From: Quercus robur
Taxonomy: Eukaryota > Streptophyta > Magnoliopsida > Fagales > Fagaceae
Direction: 5' to 3'
Length of the DNA stretch: 64,000 bases
Assembly: GCF_932294415.1 (NCBI RefSeq)
Contig: NC_065542.1
Location: 54,060,406 to 54,124,405 of the forward strand
Shown: piece by piece, positions 1 through 10,941 of the stretch
How positions within the stretch are numbered: position 1 is the stretch's first letter
Layout: each line of letters opens with the position of its first letter
The notes under the pieces: generated by a model
The model's database searches: none
Told to the model about the DNA's origin: nothing
Seen by the model: only the letters and a program-made list of their open reading frames with translations
Translations under genes and position numbers: made by a program

Positions 1-416
1 TATATTTAAGTTATATTAAAATTTTGTATTGTAAATGTAAATACTGACGAAATAATGAACCAACTTGAGATGCAATTCTCAACTATCAATATTTCCACTA
101 CTGATCTACAATTAGGGTTGAGTAGATTGAGGTATAACTCATGTACAATATTTACATTTTTTTTTACCTTATATGTTATGTTTTATTCTTATAAAGCTTT
201 TTTTATTTAGAAATCCTTCTAAACAATTGAACTTTATTATTATTTTACATACAACATGTGCACTTGAGGAGGTTAACAATTTGATGTGGTCCACGACATC
301 TAGTTTTTATTTTTTATATGGTGATGAAATCATTAATGACTTTAGATTGTATATTTGTAGGAAATTAAGAATTTATATATATTATATAACTTTTACTTTT
401 TAAGTATTTTTTTTAT
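1..416. other. AT-rich intergenic DNA
   Basis: No coding, RNA or transposon signal was recognised. The open frames here are short and AT-driven. The LINE remnant begins close to the right edge. Confidence 0.5.
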
Positions 417-1217
417 TTGAGTTGGATGTCAGATGCTCGGTTCTCTTTTCTTTGTGCTTATCATTTTTCTAACTTCGGTGATCTGTTTCAGTTTTTATGT
501 AAGCAAGGTTCCTCTAATCTGGTTGCTATGTTCGCTATGGCTGCTTGGGGTATTTGGGAGAGGCGAAACAGAGTGAGGGAGGGGCAGAGAACTTGGGGTC
601 CAAATTTGGTGATGCACCGAGCTTCAGAGCTTCTGCAGGAGTATCGGGATGTTCAACCGGTGAATCCACGGATGGCTACCCGAAGTATGGATCTGCGTTG
701 GAAGCCCCTTGATTCAGGTGTATACAAATTAAATTTTGATGGGGCTTTATTCCTGGAACAGAGGTGCGCTGGCTTAGGGGTGGTTGTGAGGGACTCGGCT
801 GGGCTTGTTATGGCTGCGTTAAGTCAGAGAGTGCGGCTCCCAGGTTCGGCCGATGTGGTGGAGGCTTTGGCAGCTCGAAGAGCCATCTGCTTTGCTCAGG
901 AACTCAGTCTTCACAATGTGGTGATTGAAGGTGATTCTCTGAAAGTTATTGAAGCCATTAACGATACTAGACCAGTGCAGACTTTGTATGGGCATATTAT
1001 TGATGAGATAAGACTGTTATCTTCTTCTTTTATGTGTAATTTTATGCATGTTAATCGGAGGAGCAATAAGTTAGCTCATGCACTTGCTAGACGAGCAGTT
1101 TTATCTGCTGATATCGATGTGTGGATAGAAGAACTTCCACGGGACTTGGAGAATATTGTTTAGTTTGTTTTTCCAGCAATAAAGCTTCTTTTACCTTTTC
1201 CTCAAAAAAAAAAAAAA
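417..1217 (+). mobile_element. 5'-truncated LINE, 3' end with RNase H domain
   Basis: This is the 3' end of a plant L1-type non-LTR retrotransposon. An open frame of about 248 codons (417-1163) begins without an ATG, as expected for a truncated copy. It holds a plant RNase H-like domain from about residue 90: LNFDGALF with the first Asp, GLGVVVRDSAG, VEALAARRA with the catalytic Glu, VIEGDSL, and NRRSNKLAHALARRA near the end. The region before it (AAWGIWERRNRVREG) matches the linker of the full-length LINE at 13999-19867 (AWGIWHNRNAKRMGE). A short 3' UTR with AATAAA leads to CCTCAAAA and a poly-A tail at about 1205-1217, like the end of the full-length copy. 5' truncation is usual for target-primed reverse transcription. 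The exact 5' junction and the target-site duplication were not resolved. Confidence 0.85.
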
Positions 1218-1673
1218 TATAACTAAAGCTTCTAGAATCTTTTACAATTTTCCACGCCATGACAATATTTAAATAATATTATCATTTTATTTAAATAAAA
1301 TTATTTTTGTTTAGTCTAAACTTAACAAGGAGTTAAACTCTATCTCTTTAACAAGTCCAACTTAAACTCAAACTCAAACTCATCATTTTTAAAAAAAAAA
1401 TTATTTTTGTTTAATCCAAACTTAACAAGAAGTGAAACTCTATCTCTCTAACAATTCCAACTTAAACTCCAATTTTGAGATAAATATGAAACCTTAATTA
1501 TTGTTCCAATCCTAAAATCAGTAACGTTGAAGTGCATGTCATAATTTTTCCCTTTATTATTTTTGTTTAAATGTTGAAGTGTCAAATTTTTTTTATATTT
1601 TATTTTTACATAGAAATACTATCTTTAATTTTTTTATCAACTTTTCTTCTACGTATTACTTTAGCAAATTTTT

Positions 1674-1724
<51 letters not shown>

Positions 1725-2600
1725 ACATTTTACTCTACTACTTTATCCACTTTTTGGATAGATACAAAAGGTAATCAAATTTTTTTTTCCTTCACATCGT
1801 CTTTTTCTATGCTAAAATCAATAGCTATTAGGTAGAAAGTGTCACAATTTTTTCCCTAATACACGTTTTCCTTTTTTCATTTATGTTGAACTGTCACAGA
1901 TTTTATTTATTTTTTTTAGTTTATTTATTCTTCTTATCGAACTTTTCATTCCACCATTATCAATAATTCTCCTTCTCTTATAATTCATATTAATTAGAAA
2001 TCTAACTACTTTACAATTTGAAATTTTATACTAGATGAAATTCTTCAAAATTGATTTAAAACTGAAGCCTTTAATGCTCTCACATTTGTCCACGTCAGCA
2101 CAATATTTAAATAAAATTATTTTTGCTTAGTTCAAACTTAACAAAAAGTGAAATTCTATTTCTCTAATAAGTCCAACTTAAACTCAAACTCATCATTTTT
2201 TTTAAACAAAATTATTTGTGTTTAATCCAAACTTAACAAAGAGTGAAACTCTATCTCTCTAACAAGTCCAACTTAAACTCAAATTCAAATATTGATAATT
2301 TATCTCAAAATTTGCGAGATTAATCATGAACACTATAAAAGCAATGCAAACCCCAATATTATTTTTTAGAGCCGAGTAGAGGTATGAGCTCTTCTTATAT
2401 TATTTTCTTCTCCTCTACTTTGTTTAAAAAAAAAAAAAAAAACTTATTTTATGGTTTTTTATGTATTTTTTAAAAAGTAATTTTCTTACATGAACCACCA
2501 AACTTTCTTTAGCAGTTTTTTACAAGATAAAAATGCTTGCAATAATTGAAATTATTCTTTTGAATGTAACTCATATTTCTTTTATATTTCTCTATTACTT
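1218..2600. repeat. AT-rich region with a 75-bp repeat in four copies
   Basis: A unit of about 75 bp occurs four times in direct orientation: about 1301-1375, 1401-1471, 2117-2191 and 2212-2285. The shared core includes AAACTTAACAA, GAAACTCTATCTCTCTAACAA and TCCAACTTAAACTC. The copies form two pairs about 800 bp apart, so a two-unit block seems to have been duplicated. No coding capacity or terminal repeats were recognised. Confidence 0.6.
1675..1725. repeat. (TA)n(CA)n microsatellite
   Basis: An uninterrupted TA run of about 36 bases passes directly into a CA run. Confidence 0.95.
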
Positions 2601-2604
2601 AGTC

Positions 2605-2607
2605 ATA

Positions 2608-2645
<38 letters not shown>
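2605..2645. repeat. (AT)n microsatellite and T tract
   Basis: About 26 bases of AT repeat are followed by about 15 T. The rest of 2646-3100 shows nothing recognisable. Confidence 0.9.
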
Positions 2646-3099
2646 GTTTTGTTTTAATAATTTCTAAGCAATGAATCATCATATTCTTTAATATTTTTTG
2701 GTCTTTCAAAAGTTTTAATATCTGAATTTTTGAGTTATTTTTTGTGCAAAATCTAAAATTGTCTGACAAGTTTTTTATAAAACATTGCACGTTTAAGTAA
2801 TGGCTTCTTCATCAAATTGTAACACAAATTGAAGTCATACAAGAGCAAATCATGCAATGGTGTAGTTTCTTAATCAATTTCAGATTTTATAAAATTATTT
2901 TAGTTTACCTCATAGAGAAATAGGTTCTCATGCACAGCATGGGTTAACGACTAGTTATTATTATTTGCTTGTAAAATATACAAATCAACGTGTAACCCAA
3001 TACATTCTCAAAAAATAAAAAACATGTAACCCAATTGAACTGACTTGTATGCAACCTATTTAGGATGATTTGTGTTGTGTCAGTGGCTTATATTGGTCA

Positions 3100-3545
3100 A
3101 GGTATGTTGATAGAGTCCTTGCTAGATGAGGACTTTGTGTGACCGACTTTAATAAGTGTTGTAGCGAACCTATTGCCTAGCGTGTATGTTAGTATATAAA
3201 TACACGTAGGTTCTCCCATATTGAGTGAGCTGCATATTAAGAGAAAGGATGTTTCAATAGTAGAGCAAATACGATAGAGTGTTCTCTATTTTTTATGAAA
3301 GAGAGCCAATGGTGTATTTGGGGTTCAAGTCTTGTGAGAGAGTATGTGTGTTACTGTTGTCTTTTTATTTTATAATGGAACTTTCTCTTGGTGATACCCG
3401 TGGATTTAGGCATATTGTCAAACCACATAAAATTTTTGTGTCTATTTTGCTTAACTCCTCTTTAACCTTGCGTAAATGGATTATTTTAATAACACTTGTT
3501 TCTGGCTTGAACCAGATTTGACTCAGGACACTTGGTTCCAAGCAA
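3100..3545 (+). repeat. Possible Copia-like solo LTR (weak)
   Basis: The sequence looks like a Ty1/Copia LTR. It has a TATA-like TATATAAATA at about 3195, then a leader-like stretch and a segment reading CATATTGTCAAACCACATAAA, which resembles the R/U5 end of plant Copia LTRs. It may end near GGACACTTGGTTCCAAGCA. Precise TG and CA ends and a target-site duplication were not established. The call rests on overall resemblance only. Confidence 0.3.
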
Positions 3546-3573
3546 AAATATAACCTTCATATATCTACTCTAA

Positions 3574-4114
3574 CGCCTCGTTTGGGAGGAGGGAATGGAA
3601 TGAAATGGAAAGGAATGAAAAGATTCATTTTAGAATATTCTTCTATTCCCTTGTTTGGGAGTTTTAATGGAGGGAATGGAAAGTCCATTCCCTTGTTTGG
3701 GAGTTTAAGTAGGAGGGAATGGAATGGATAGGAGGGAACACTCATTCCTCTCTATTCCCTTAAAACCTCAAATTTTCATTCCCCCCGAAATTGGGAGGAA
3801 TGGGAGGGAATGAAATTAAATTTAATGACTTTTTTATTAAAACTCCCAAATTACCCCTATATATTCAATTCTTTATTTTAAAATAGGGGTCTAATAGTAA
3901 TATTGTCATAAAATGATTCCATTCCATTCACTCCATGTTACTTCCAAACAAGATTATTTACATTCCATTCATTTCCATTCCTTTATTTTAAAACATCCAA
4001 TCAAGGTTACTTAATTCCATTCCATTTCATTATTTTCCATTCCTTTCCCTTACTTAAATACATTTCATTTCATTCTATTCCTTTCCATTCCCTTATGAAC
4101 TCTCAAACGGAGCC
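3574..4114. mobile_element. Tourist-like MITE (PIF/Harbinger type)
   Basis: A 541-bp element with imperfect terminal inverted repeats. The left end reads CGCCTCGTTTGGGAG and the right end reverse-complements to GGCTCCGTTTGAGAG, with 11 of 15 positions matching by hand. TAA lies immediately outside both ends (3571-3573 and 4115-4117), the TWA target duplication typical of PIF/Harbinger. The interior is rich in GGAATGGAATG on the left and CATTCCATTCC on the right, so it could fold on itself. No transposase ORF is present, so any movement would have been in trans. Confidence 0.7.
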
Positions 4115-4117
4115 TAA

Positions 4118-4850
4118 GGCTCTGTTTAGTTATAGCTGGGGTGAGGGAAGAGAAAGGTAAAAGAAAATAATTTTCCTTAGGTGTGTTTAGACACAATAAG
4201 GAAAGAAAAGAGAAAGAAAAATATAGAAATCTTTCCTTTGTTTGGTTTATTAAGAGAAGGAAAAGGAAATATGTATGTTTTTACATTTATACCCTTATAT
4301 ATATTTGACATGTTTTAACTTTTTGGTTTGAAGCCACTAAATGGTATATTTGAAAATTTATCCCAAATTATTTTGAAATTGGTCAGCCAACAATTTGCCT
4401 TATTCGGCTTTCCTTGCTCTTCCGCCCAATTTGGGAAGACAAGGAAGGGCCCAAGAGAAACCTTTTCTTCAATTCTCTCACATTTTCTTCTCACCCTTGA
4501 AACCAAACAATAGAAATATCTTCCTTCCGCTTCTTTCCTTTTTCCTTCTGCCAATCCAAACATAAAATTTATTGAGCATATAATTTTTATAGTTTTTTTT
4601 TTTTTTTTAGGCCAAAAAAGAGTCTTCGGTGTAAATTCACTGACCCCACGCCCCACAGGTTGTTGTAACTTGTAACGAGTCAATGGATACCACTCAGCAA
4701 GCCATCATGGGACTACCCGGACACCTCAACCCCAAACTAGATAAGTTAGGGGAATATAAGTGCCACTACTCAAATCACAATGCCTATACCCGTAAGCGTG
4801 ATGGAACTATGGCTCCCACCACTAGGCCACACCCTTGGGTGGTTAATTTT
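4118..4850. other. Intergenic, MITE-like purine/pyrimidine asymmetry
   Basis: The left part is purine-rich (GGAAAGAAAAGAGAAAG) and about 4490-4560 is pyrimidine-rich (CTTCCTTCCGCTTCTTTCC). A start reading GGCTCTGTTTAG suggests another MITE-like repeat abutting the first, but matching ends were not found. The short open frames on both strands look fortuitous. Confidence 0.3.
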
Positions 4851-5850
4851 TTTAGGATCTCTATTGTGAATAGATTTCACTATGAAATCTTATTCAATAG
4901 TACACTAAAACTCAAAGATATTCAATAAGTAAAATTTTACAAGCTTGATACAAAAGGAAAAAAAAAAAAAAAAAAAAGTAAGTCTACTATAGGGAAGCTA
5001 CAAAACTGATTATTTGTTCCAACGCTGTATATCATAAACTTCGAAAATCATGTGGACAACCTTGATAATAAGTCATCATCCTCGTGTACCTATAATGAAG
5101 GAAGAAACTTTCAATGAGAATAATAAGTTTAGGATTTTCAAAAAATTACTGTATACTAAATTATGTTTTCCTAATGTAAAATGCATTCAAAACATTCATT
5201 ATTAATAATTTAATTTGTAGATTATATGTTCTATTACGTTTTTACTAGTAAGAAAATTCATGATGTCTCAACTCATTCAATATTTTTTGAATTGGTATCA
5301 ATTTACTTATATTTTTTGTAGAATTTTACATATGCAACTAGCCAAATAGATTCAATAACTTTAACTTTGTAGCCATCAAATTAGTGGTGGACTCAGAAAA
5401 TTTTCTTCAAGGGGCCCTGGTTAACCTTAATATTATATATTATTTATTATGAATTCAATTCAATTACAATGGTCTAAAAAGAATAAGTATCACAAAAGCA
5501 TACGAGATTTATTGTCAAAATAAAATTTATTTTAAAAATAACCTGATTGTACTATGATATACTGCTTCACCAAAATTGTTACAACGTATATTCTTATTCT
5601 TAAAAACTTTTTTTGGGTGTAATATTTAAATGGTTATAAACTTATAATAGATAAAAGAAGTTAAAATGCACCCCTATTCATCCAACTTTGATTATTTTCT
5701 AATAACATCTAATAACACTACCTTCATTTTACTATTATTTTAATCTGAATGTGGGTTTTTATTTTTTGCTTCGTTTTTTTAAAAGCATCAGAGCCATGTG
5801 ACTTGGGAATTATTTTTATTTTTATTTTGAGAAAAAATGTGACTTGGGAA
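4850..5850. repeat. Decayed third copy of the receptor-kinase flank
   Basis: Sequence here is alignable by eye to 13590-13998 plus 19868-20480 and to 33290-34200. Examples are the ATTCAATAGTACA segment, CTGTATATCATAAACTTCG, AACCTTGATAATAAGTCATCATCC, and the later block around GTCAGAAAATTT and ATTGTCAAAATAAA. It is more diverged than those two copies are from each other. No receptor-kinase remnant follows it. The stretch 5850-6433 is AT-rich; its end (6340-6433) resembles 11485-11540 and is where element A inserted. Confidence 0.6.
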
Positions 5851-6406
5851 TTGGGGTTGCCTTAATCACACTACTTTTTTCCATTATTTTTGAAATATTG
5901 TCATTGGAATTCATGTAACTTATAAACCAATAATTATTTGATGTAACTTTAACCAAAAAAATAATCATCTTTATTATTTATATTCAAAATAAGTAAAATA
6001 ATTTTTTAATATTTTATGTTATTATTTTTAGATATTTTTATACGTAAAAGAAATTTATATAAGTAGAGATTTTATGTCTTAAAATACATGTCATGTATCA
6101 ATTATTTATAAGTCACATGAGTAATATTTAAACACTTTCTTTAACAATTTGTTGACAACAAATTATACCAGGATTTTGACAAAATAAATTCTAAAATTGT
6201 AGAGTCATTATCAAAATATTTGACACTAAATTGAATAATAAATAAGGAATCAATTTACAAGAAACATTATTATTACATTTTGCACAAAAGCAATTACGCT
6301 TAATTTATATTCTAGTACATTTTCTATATATTTATATATAGAAGGTTATATTAGAGTGAGAAAATCAGAGATAGAGTTTTGAGAACCATTAATATATTCA
6401 ATATCA

Positions 6407-6437
<31 letters not shown>

Positions 6438-6680
6438 AGGACACAACTCGTAACGACCTGTAATCGTGTTGGGTTCGCACGTAAAAAGGCCCAAACAATA
6501 TTATTTGTAGAGCATGAGTTTGAAAGGCTAGACCTTAGTCACCAGGCGGCGGGTCTTTTCGTGGTGTTCATGCATGGTTAAGTCATTTTCGCCCTAGGAG
6601 TCTTTCTCCTGGAGGCGGGCTGGGAGGCTCTGGTTTTTGGCCATTTTTCCCAACCCCCTGTCTGGATTCCAATCTTTTCC

Positions 6681-6719
6681 TTTTATATTCGCATGCGTTC
6701 CTTATCCTTCGTCCACGTG
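6681..6719 (-). promoter_or_regulatory. Element A LTR promoter: G-box and TATA
   Basis: In element orientation, CCTACACGTGGACGAAGG is followed about 25 nt later by AATATAAAAGG. The same pair recurs in B, C, D and E. In A's other LTR the G-box has become CACATG. Confidence 0.6.
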
Positions 6720-6964
6720 TAGGATCGACTTTTCCTAGACTGATACTTGTCCCATCAGCCCATACCCAGAGTGGTTGGGGGTGGTTGTAAAAGCTAAAGA
6801 GTATGGCTCTGTCAGGTGCAGAGTATTGAATGGCAGTAAGGGCAGCTTTTCCTGGTTGTTATACTTTCCAGCGTATCCTTCTTTATTGACTCAGATATTT
6901 TAGATTATTTTCCAAGTTGGTCTTATACCGCTTTTGCCTTTCTTTCCGGTGAGACCTCGGACAT

Positions 6965-6988
6965 GCCGAGGACTGAATCACCCTCGGC
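6965..6988. promoter_or_regulatory. LTR palindrome, element A 3' LTR
   Basis: GCCGAGGAC, six bases, then ACCCTCGGC. The arms start 119 bp inside the LTR end at 7106. It is a slightly decayed version of the palindrome in the B and E LTRs. Confidence 0.65.
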
Positions 6989-7106
6989 TCTATCCTAAGG
7001 CTATTTCGTACTTGTATTGCCGAGCATGGGCCATAACCTTCCTCGGCTTGGGCCTTTGGATCCCAACGAATAAATGGGCCTGGCCCACGAATTATTGGGC
7101 CCCACA

Positions 7107-7123
7107 ATAGCCCCTCAAAACCC
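7107..7123 (-). other. Element A polypurine tract
   Basis: In element orientation GGGTTTTGAGGGGCTAT abuts the TGTGGGG start of the 3' LTR, as expected for a plus-strand primer. The same tract occurs in B, and close variants occur in C and E. Confidence 0.75.
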
Positions 7124-7445
7124 TGTTGTCCAACCTCTTGATTGGAGAGGAGGGTTTTGGTAATACCAAGCCTTTATTACGGCTCGTTTAACTCAGCCCC
7201 TTATTAGTGTTGGCGTTTCTTCATCTGCCCAGGAAATGTACCGGTCTACGAGACATTCCTCTGAATTCATTCACAACGCGTTCATGCCGTTTGGTTATCC
7301 AAAACGTGCCTTTAATAATTTCCCTTTACGAGACCATTTAAATTCAATGGTTATTGATGGTGTGGGGAAGTGGAACGGGCATATTCTCATTTACAGATTT
7401 TCTTGGAAATCTGAACAGATTAAATACCTTCCGTTTCACCCTTCA

Positions 7446-8190
7446 TATAAAAAGAAAAAGCAAGAGGTTATTTCTCCTGTACATAAACCCTTTTAATCCC
7501 TCTGAAATCTGAAACCCTTAGACTCCTCCAGAGTTTACTTTACCCGCTAGTTATACTTTAACTTGTAATTCGTTCGTAATAGGAGTAAGTAATGAAGGAG
7601 CCATACCCTTCTTAGAAATTCCATGTTCTTATGAAGCTAAAAACGGCTCGGTCGGGGCAGGGATGGCAGAGATTCAAGATACTTCTCACCCTCCTTTCAG
7701 CCAAAATTCGAAGCAGGGGCTCGTCGCGTCAAACTTTCGGCGCGACTGAGCTGGGGTCACCCATTATCAGTACCAGCCGCTCTCTTACTAGCATAGCTAA
7801 CATGGCACCAGTGTGTTAGGAGTCAGGACTGACGCAGGGACTAAGTGCCCCTGCTTCTTCCTCTCTTCGTTCACTGGTGCCTCCTTTTGCCTCTCTTTCT
7901 TCTTCTTTCCACCGCCAAATCCATCCTAGCGCTTTTCCTTCTTCCTCTTCTTCTCCTCCTTCTTTCCCTTCATCTCCTCCCTCTTCTTTTGAAGAAGGTC
8001 CTCCTCTCAATATGGACGCTACTGGGGCAGAGTTTGGAAGGACTTCGGAGACGAGTTTTAAAAAGACATCGGACTGTTTATTTGTTATATTGTTGTTGTT
8101 TTCCTTTTATTATTTTTGTAATCCACCTTCTGTATAGGCTTGTTTTAAGCCCTTCTTTGTACGTTGTAATACCTCTTTATATTAATAAAA
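7446..8190 (+). other. Antisense gene-like unit in element A
   Basis: This unit lies opposite to A's own direction. It has a TATA-like TATAAAAAG at 7446, a 62-codon ORF at 7631-7819, a pyrimidine-rich stretch, and a 3'-end-like block TTTGTACGTTGTAAT with AATAAAA at 8184-8190. Equivalent units are in B, E (twice) and, in longer form, C. The ORF reads MKLKTARSGQGWQRFKI and ends ANMAPVC; the ATG that starts the 58-codon form in B and E is ACG here. No family was recognised. It may be a relic of the antisense extra ORF known from Tat-lineage elements, or a noncoding transcript. Confidence 0.45.
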
Positions 8191-8390
8191 GTCGTTATTG
8201 CTTTATTTCACACATTCTATCTTTTTATTTCTGAAATGGTTACGCCGTGAATAGACATACTATCTTGTGAATTCTTTTTATTTTTACACTTTGACCGATG
8301 TCTAAGACCGAAATCCTAGTTAATAAAAAGATCTTACTCTGTGTTTATAGACACTATCCGACTTAATACTACTAAATCGAATAAGTGATA

Positions 8391-8720
8391 CTTAGGGTTG
8401 AAACCGCTATTAAGAAGAAAAAGAAAGGAACATTATGATGAGCTTATTGAGGCGGCCTGGCACAATACCGCCGACCTTAGAGCACAACACTTAGGGCCGA
8501 AATCCCTTATCAAAGAAAAAGACGCTATTATGAACTTACGAGTGCTGTTCGGCACAATAATACAGACTTGAACTAATGACACTTAGGGTCAAAATTCTTG
8601 CTAAGGAAAAGATATTATCACGACTTTAATAGAGTTGTTTGGCACAACAATGCCGACCTGCGAAAACAACACTTACCCCAAAATAGCCGGGATGACAACT
8701 GAATGCTCGGTGCGATGCAG
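8391..8720. repeat. Degenerate about 100-bp repeats in element A
   Basis: Units beginning ACTTAGGGY and containing variants of GGCACAAYAATGCCGACC recur about every 100 bp. Several have inverted halves around GGCA and TGCC. Counterparts occur in B at about 29790-30150 on the other strand. Confidence 0.5.
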
Positions 8721-8910
8721 GAAGTAATCATCCGAAGACATATAACCCAAAAAAAATGAACAGCCCCTCCAGGTTGCTGAGTAATAGGGCACTTCACCAT
8801 CTTCTTAACAACTTTAATAGCTTTAACCTTTTATGGTATTTGAGCCGAGGATTGAGTAACTTAGAATTTTTATTAAGTAGCCGACCTTACGAAACTCAGT
8901 TTTTCTTCCA

Positions 8911-9355
8911 AAACTCAGTTTTCTCATCTAAGTAGTTGGTTTCCCCATAGGTTTGAGTCCGAGGACCATACAATACCTTAGTTCTGTCCAAACCTCAGTT
9001 TTCTCATCTAAATAATTGGTTTCCTCATAGGTTTGAGTCCGAGGACCATACAATACCTTGGTTCTGTCCAAAACTCAGTTTTCTCATCTAAGTAGTTGGT
9101 TTCCCCATAGGTTTGAGTCCGAGGACCATACAATACCTTGGTTCTGTCCAAAACTCAGTTTTCTCATCTAAGTAGTTGGTTTCCCCATAGGTTTGAGTCC
9201 GAGGACCATACAATACCTGTGTTCTGTCCAAAACTCTGAGGACCATACAATACCTGGGTTCTGTCCAAAACTCAGTTTTCTCATCTAAGTAGTTGGTTTC
9301 TCTATAGGTTTGAGTCCGAGGACCGTACAATACCTTAGTTCTGTCCAAAACTTGA
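8911..9355. repeat. 80-bp tandem array in element A leader
   Basis: Five near-identical units, anchored by TTGGTTTC at 8936, 9016, 9096, 9176 and 9294, plus a partial unit of about 38 bp near 9230. Each full unit carries GAGTCCGAGGACC. The array lies between the primer-binding site and the degenerate repeat zone. The open frames it creates are by-products of repetition. Confidence 0.9.
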
Positions 9356-9591
9356 TTTTGATAATTTGGGGGGAATTAACCCCTCGGCTATGGCATGAGA
9401 CCTTGGTTTTGAGGGAATTAGCTCCTTGGCCAAGCCCCTAGAACCATCTGCGCGGCTAACGCTACAAAGCATAGCCCCTAGTAAAGAAACATAGCCCCTA
9501 GTGGAACTTTACGCTAGAACACAACAACCGGCCGCTAGAAATGACAAGGGAACTATCTCGACCTACCGCCTATGCCAACACACAAGCCTTT

Positions 9592-9609
9592 CCCACAGAC
9601 GGCGCCAAT
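9592..9609 (-). other. Element A primer-binding site
   Basis: In element orientation the bases next to the 5' LTR read ATTGGCGCCGTCTGTGGG. TGGCGCC-type sites of this form are known from plant Tat/Athila-group Gypsy elements. Element E has the same stretch. The matching tRNA was not checked. Confidence 0.7.
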
Positions 9610-10282
9610 TGTAAGGACACAACTCGTAACGACCCGTAACAGTGTTGGGTTCGCACGTAAAAAGGCCCAAACAATATCATTTGTAGAGCGTGGGTTTGAA
9701 AGGCTAGGCCTTAATCACTAGGCGGCGGGTCTTTTCGTGGTGTTCATGCATGGTTAAGTCATTTTCGCCCTAGGAGTCTTTCTCCTGGAGGCGGGCTGGG
9801 AGGCTCTGGTTTTTGGCCATTTTTCCCAGCCCCCTGTCTGAATTCCAATCTTTTCCTTTTATACTCGCATGCGTTCCTTATCCTTCGTCCACATGTAGGA
9901 TCGACTTTTCCTAGACTGATACTTGTCCCATCAGCCCATACCCAGAGTGGTTGGGGGTGGTTGTAAAACCTGAAGAGTATGGCTCTGTCAGGTGCAGAGT
10001 ATTGAATGGCAGTAAGGGCAGCTTTTCCTGGTTGTTATACTTTCCAGCGTATCCTTCTTTATTGACTCAGATATTTTAGATTCTTTTCCAAGTTGGTCTT
10101 ATACCGCTTTTGCCCTTCTTTCCGGTGAGACCTCGGACATGCCGAGGACTGAATCGCCCTCGGCTGAATCCTAAGGCTATTTTGTACTTGTATTGCCGAG
10201 CATGGGCCATAACCTTCCTCGGCTTGGGCCTTTGGACCCCAACGAATAAATGGGTCTGGCCCACGAATTATTGGGCCCCATA
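9610..10282 (-). repeat. Element A 5' LTR (673 bp)
   Basis: Same length as the other LTR. It ends CCCCATA instead of CCCCACA, and its G-box is CACATG instead of CACGTG. Both changes are C-to-T type transitions. Confidence 0.9.
10141..10164. promoter_or_regulatory. LTR palindrome, element A 5' LTR
   Basis: GCCGAGGAC, TGAATC, GCCCTCGGC. It lies 119 bp from the LTR end, the same offset as in the partner LTR. Confidence 0.65.
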
Positions 10283-10941
10283 ATATATATATATATATAA
10301 ATAAAATAAAAACGCTTAAAATAGTTTGCCACCTGGCAAAAATATGTTTTGAAGCAATGTTTTCAACATCTTTTTTTTATAACATACTTAGCACTTCTTA
10401 TACTTCTGAAGCCCTAGCTGTGTGCGCAAGATCATGTCTACGTACGCATGCAGTGGCTCACGTACACAGGTCGTGACCCACATACGTAGGTCAAGGGCTA
10501 CTTTAGTCAAATTATTTCCAAAAATAGATTTTTGCTCATTAAAAGGTTATATTTTCCATTTTAAAACTCCTTAAGTCAATTTAATATCTGATTGGACTCT
10601 AAATTGGCCTTGGGCCTTAAAGTTTGAGCATCATTGAGGAACAGGAGTCTGAGTCATAAAGGATATAAAATGCGGTGTCTACAAGTGTGTATACAAAATT
10701 TGTCCCCCCAAATCACACGTTCACATAATCAATTCAAAGTTTGGCAAGAAACCAAAAAAAGAAAAAAAGGGACCTAGGTGAGAAATTTGTTTTTCACAAT
10801 CTACTGAATCCAACATTTTCAAATGTGCCTAGAGCAACTTATATTGTTGGAAAATATTGCAAGTGAAGTCTTACAAATTAGAAAAAAAATGAAGTTTTCA
10901 GTAGCCAAAGACTAGAAAACAAAAATGGCTTGAACCAATGT

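Larger units (their letters stand above)
6434..7106 (-). repeat. Element A 3' LTR (673 bp)
   Basis: It starts TGTAAGGACAC and ends GGGCCCCACA on the plus strand; in element orientation it reads TGTGGGGCCC to GTGTCCTTACA. It retains CACGTG at 6714-6719 and a TATAAAAGG box just beyond it. Confidence 0.9.
6434..10282 (-). mobile_element. LTR retrotransposon A, non-autonomous
   Basis: A 3849-bp element on the minus strand with two LTRs of identical length (673 bp). It is flanked by the 5-bp duplication ATATA (6429-6433 and 10283-10287). The interior is only about 2.5 kb and encodes no recognisable gag, protease, reverse transcriptase or integrase, so it would need proteins from a partner. In element orientation the order is 5' LTR, TGGCGCC primer-binding site, an 80-bp tandem array, a degenerate repeat zone, an antisense gene-like unit, the purine tract GAGGGGCTAT, and the 3' LTR. 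By hand the LTRs differ at roughly two dozen sites, so it is not very recent. The primer-binding site points to the Tat/Gypsy side. The target is a copy of the receptor-kinase flank. Confidence 0.85.

Noticed and set aside
7845..8234. Leu/Ser-rich plus-strand and Glu/Lys-rich minus-strand frames in A, with counterparts in B (30358-30678) and E (52739-53083)
   Set aside because: These come from a pyrimidine-rich stretch that is open in several frames on both strands. Reading frames are not consistently kept among A, B and E. Kept only as part of the antisense unit.
9088..9348. 86-codon repetitive frame in element A
   Set aside because: Same artefact from the 80-bp array.
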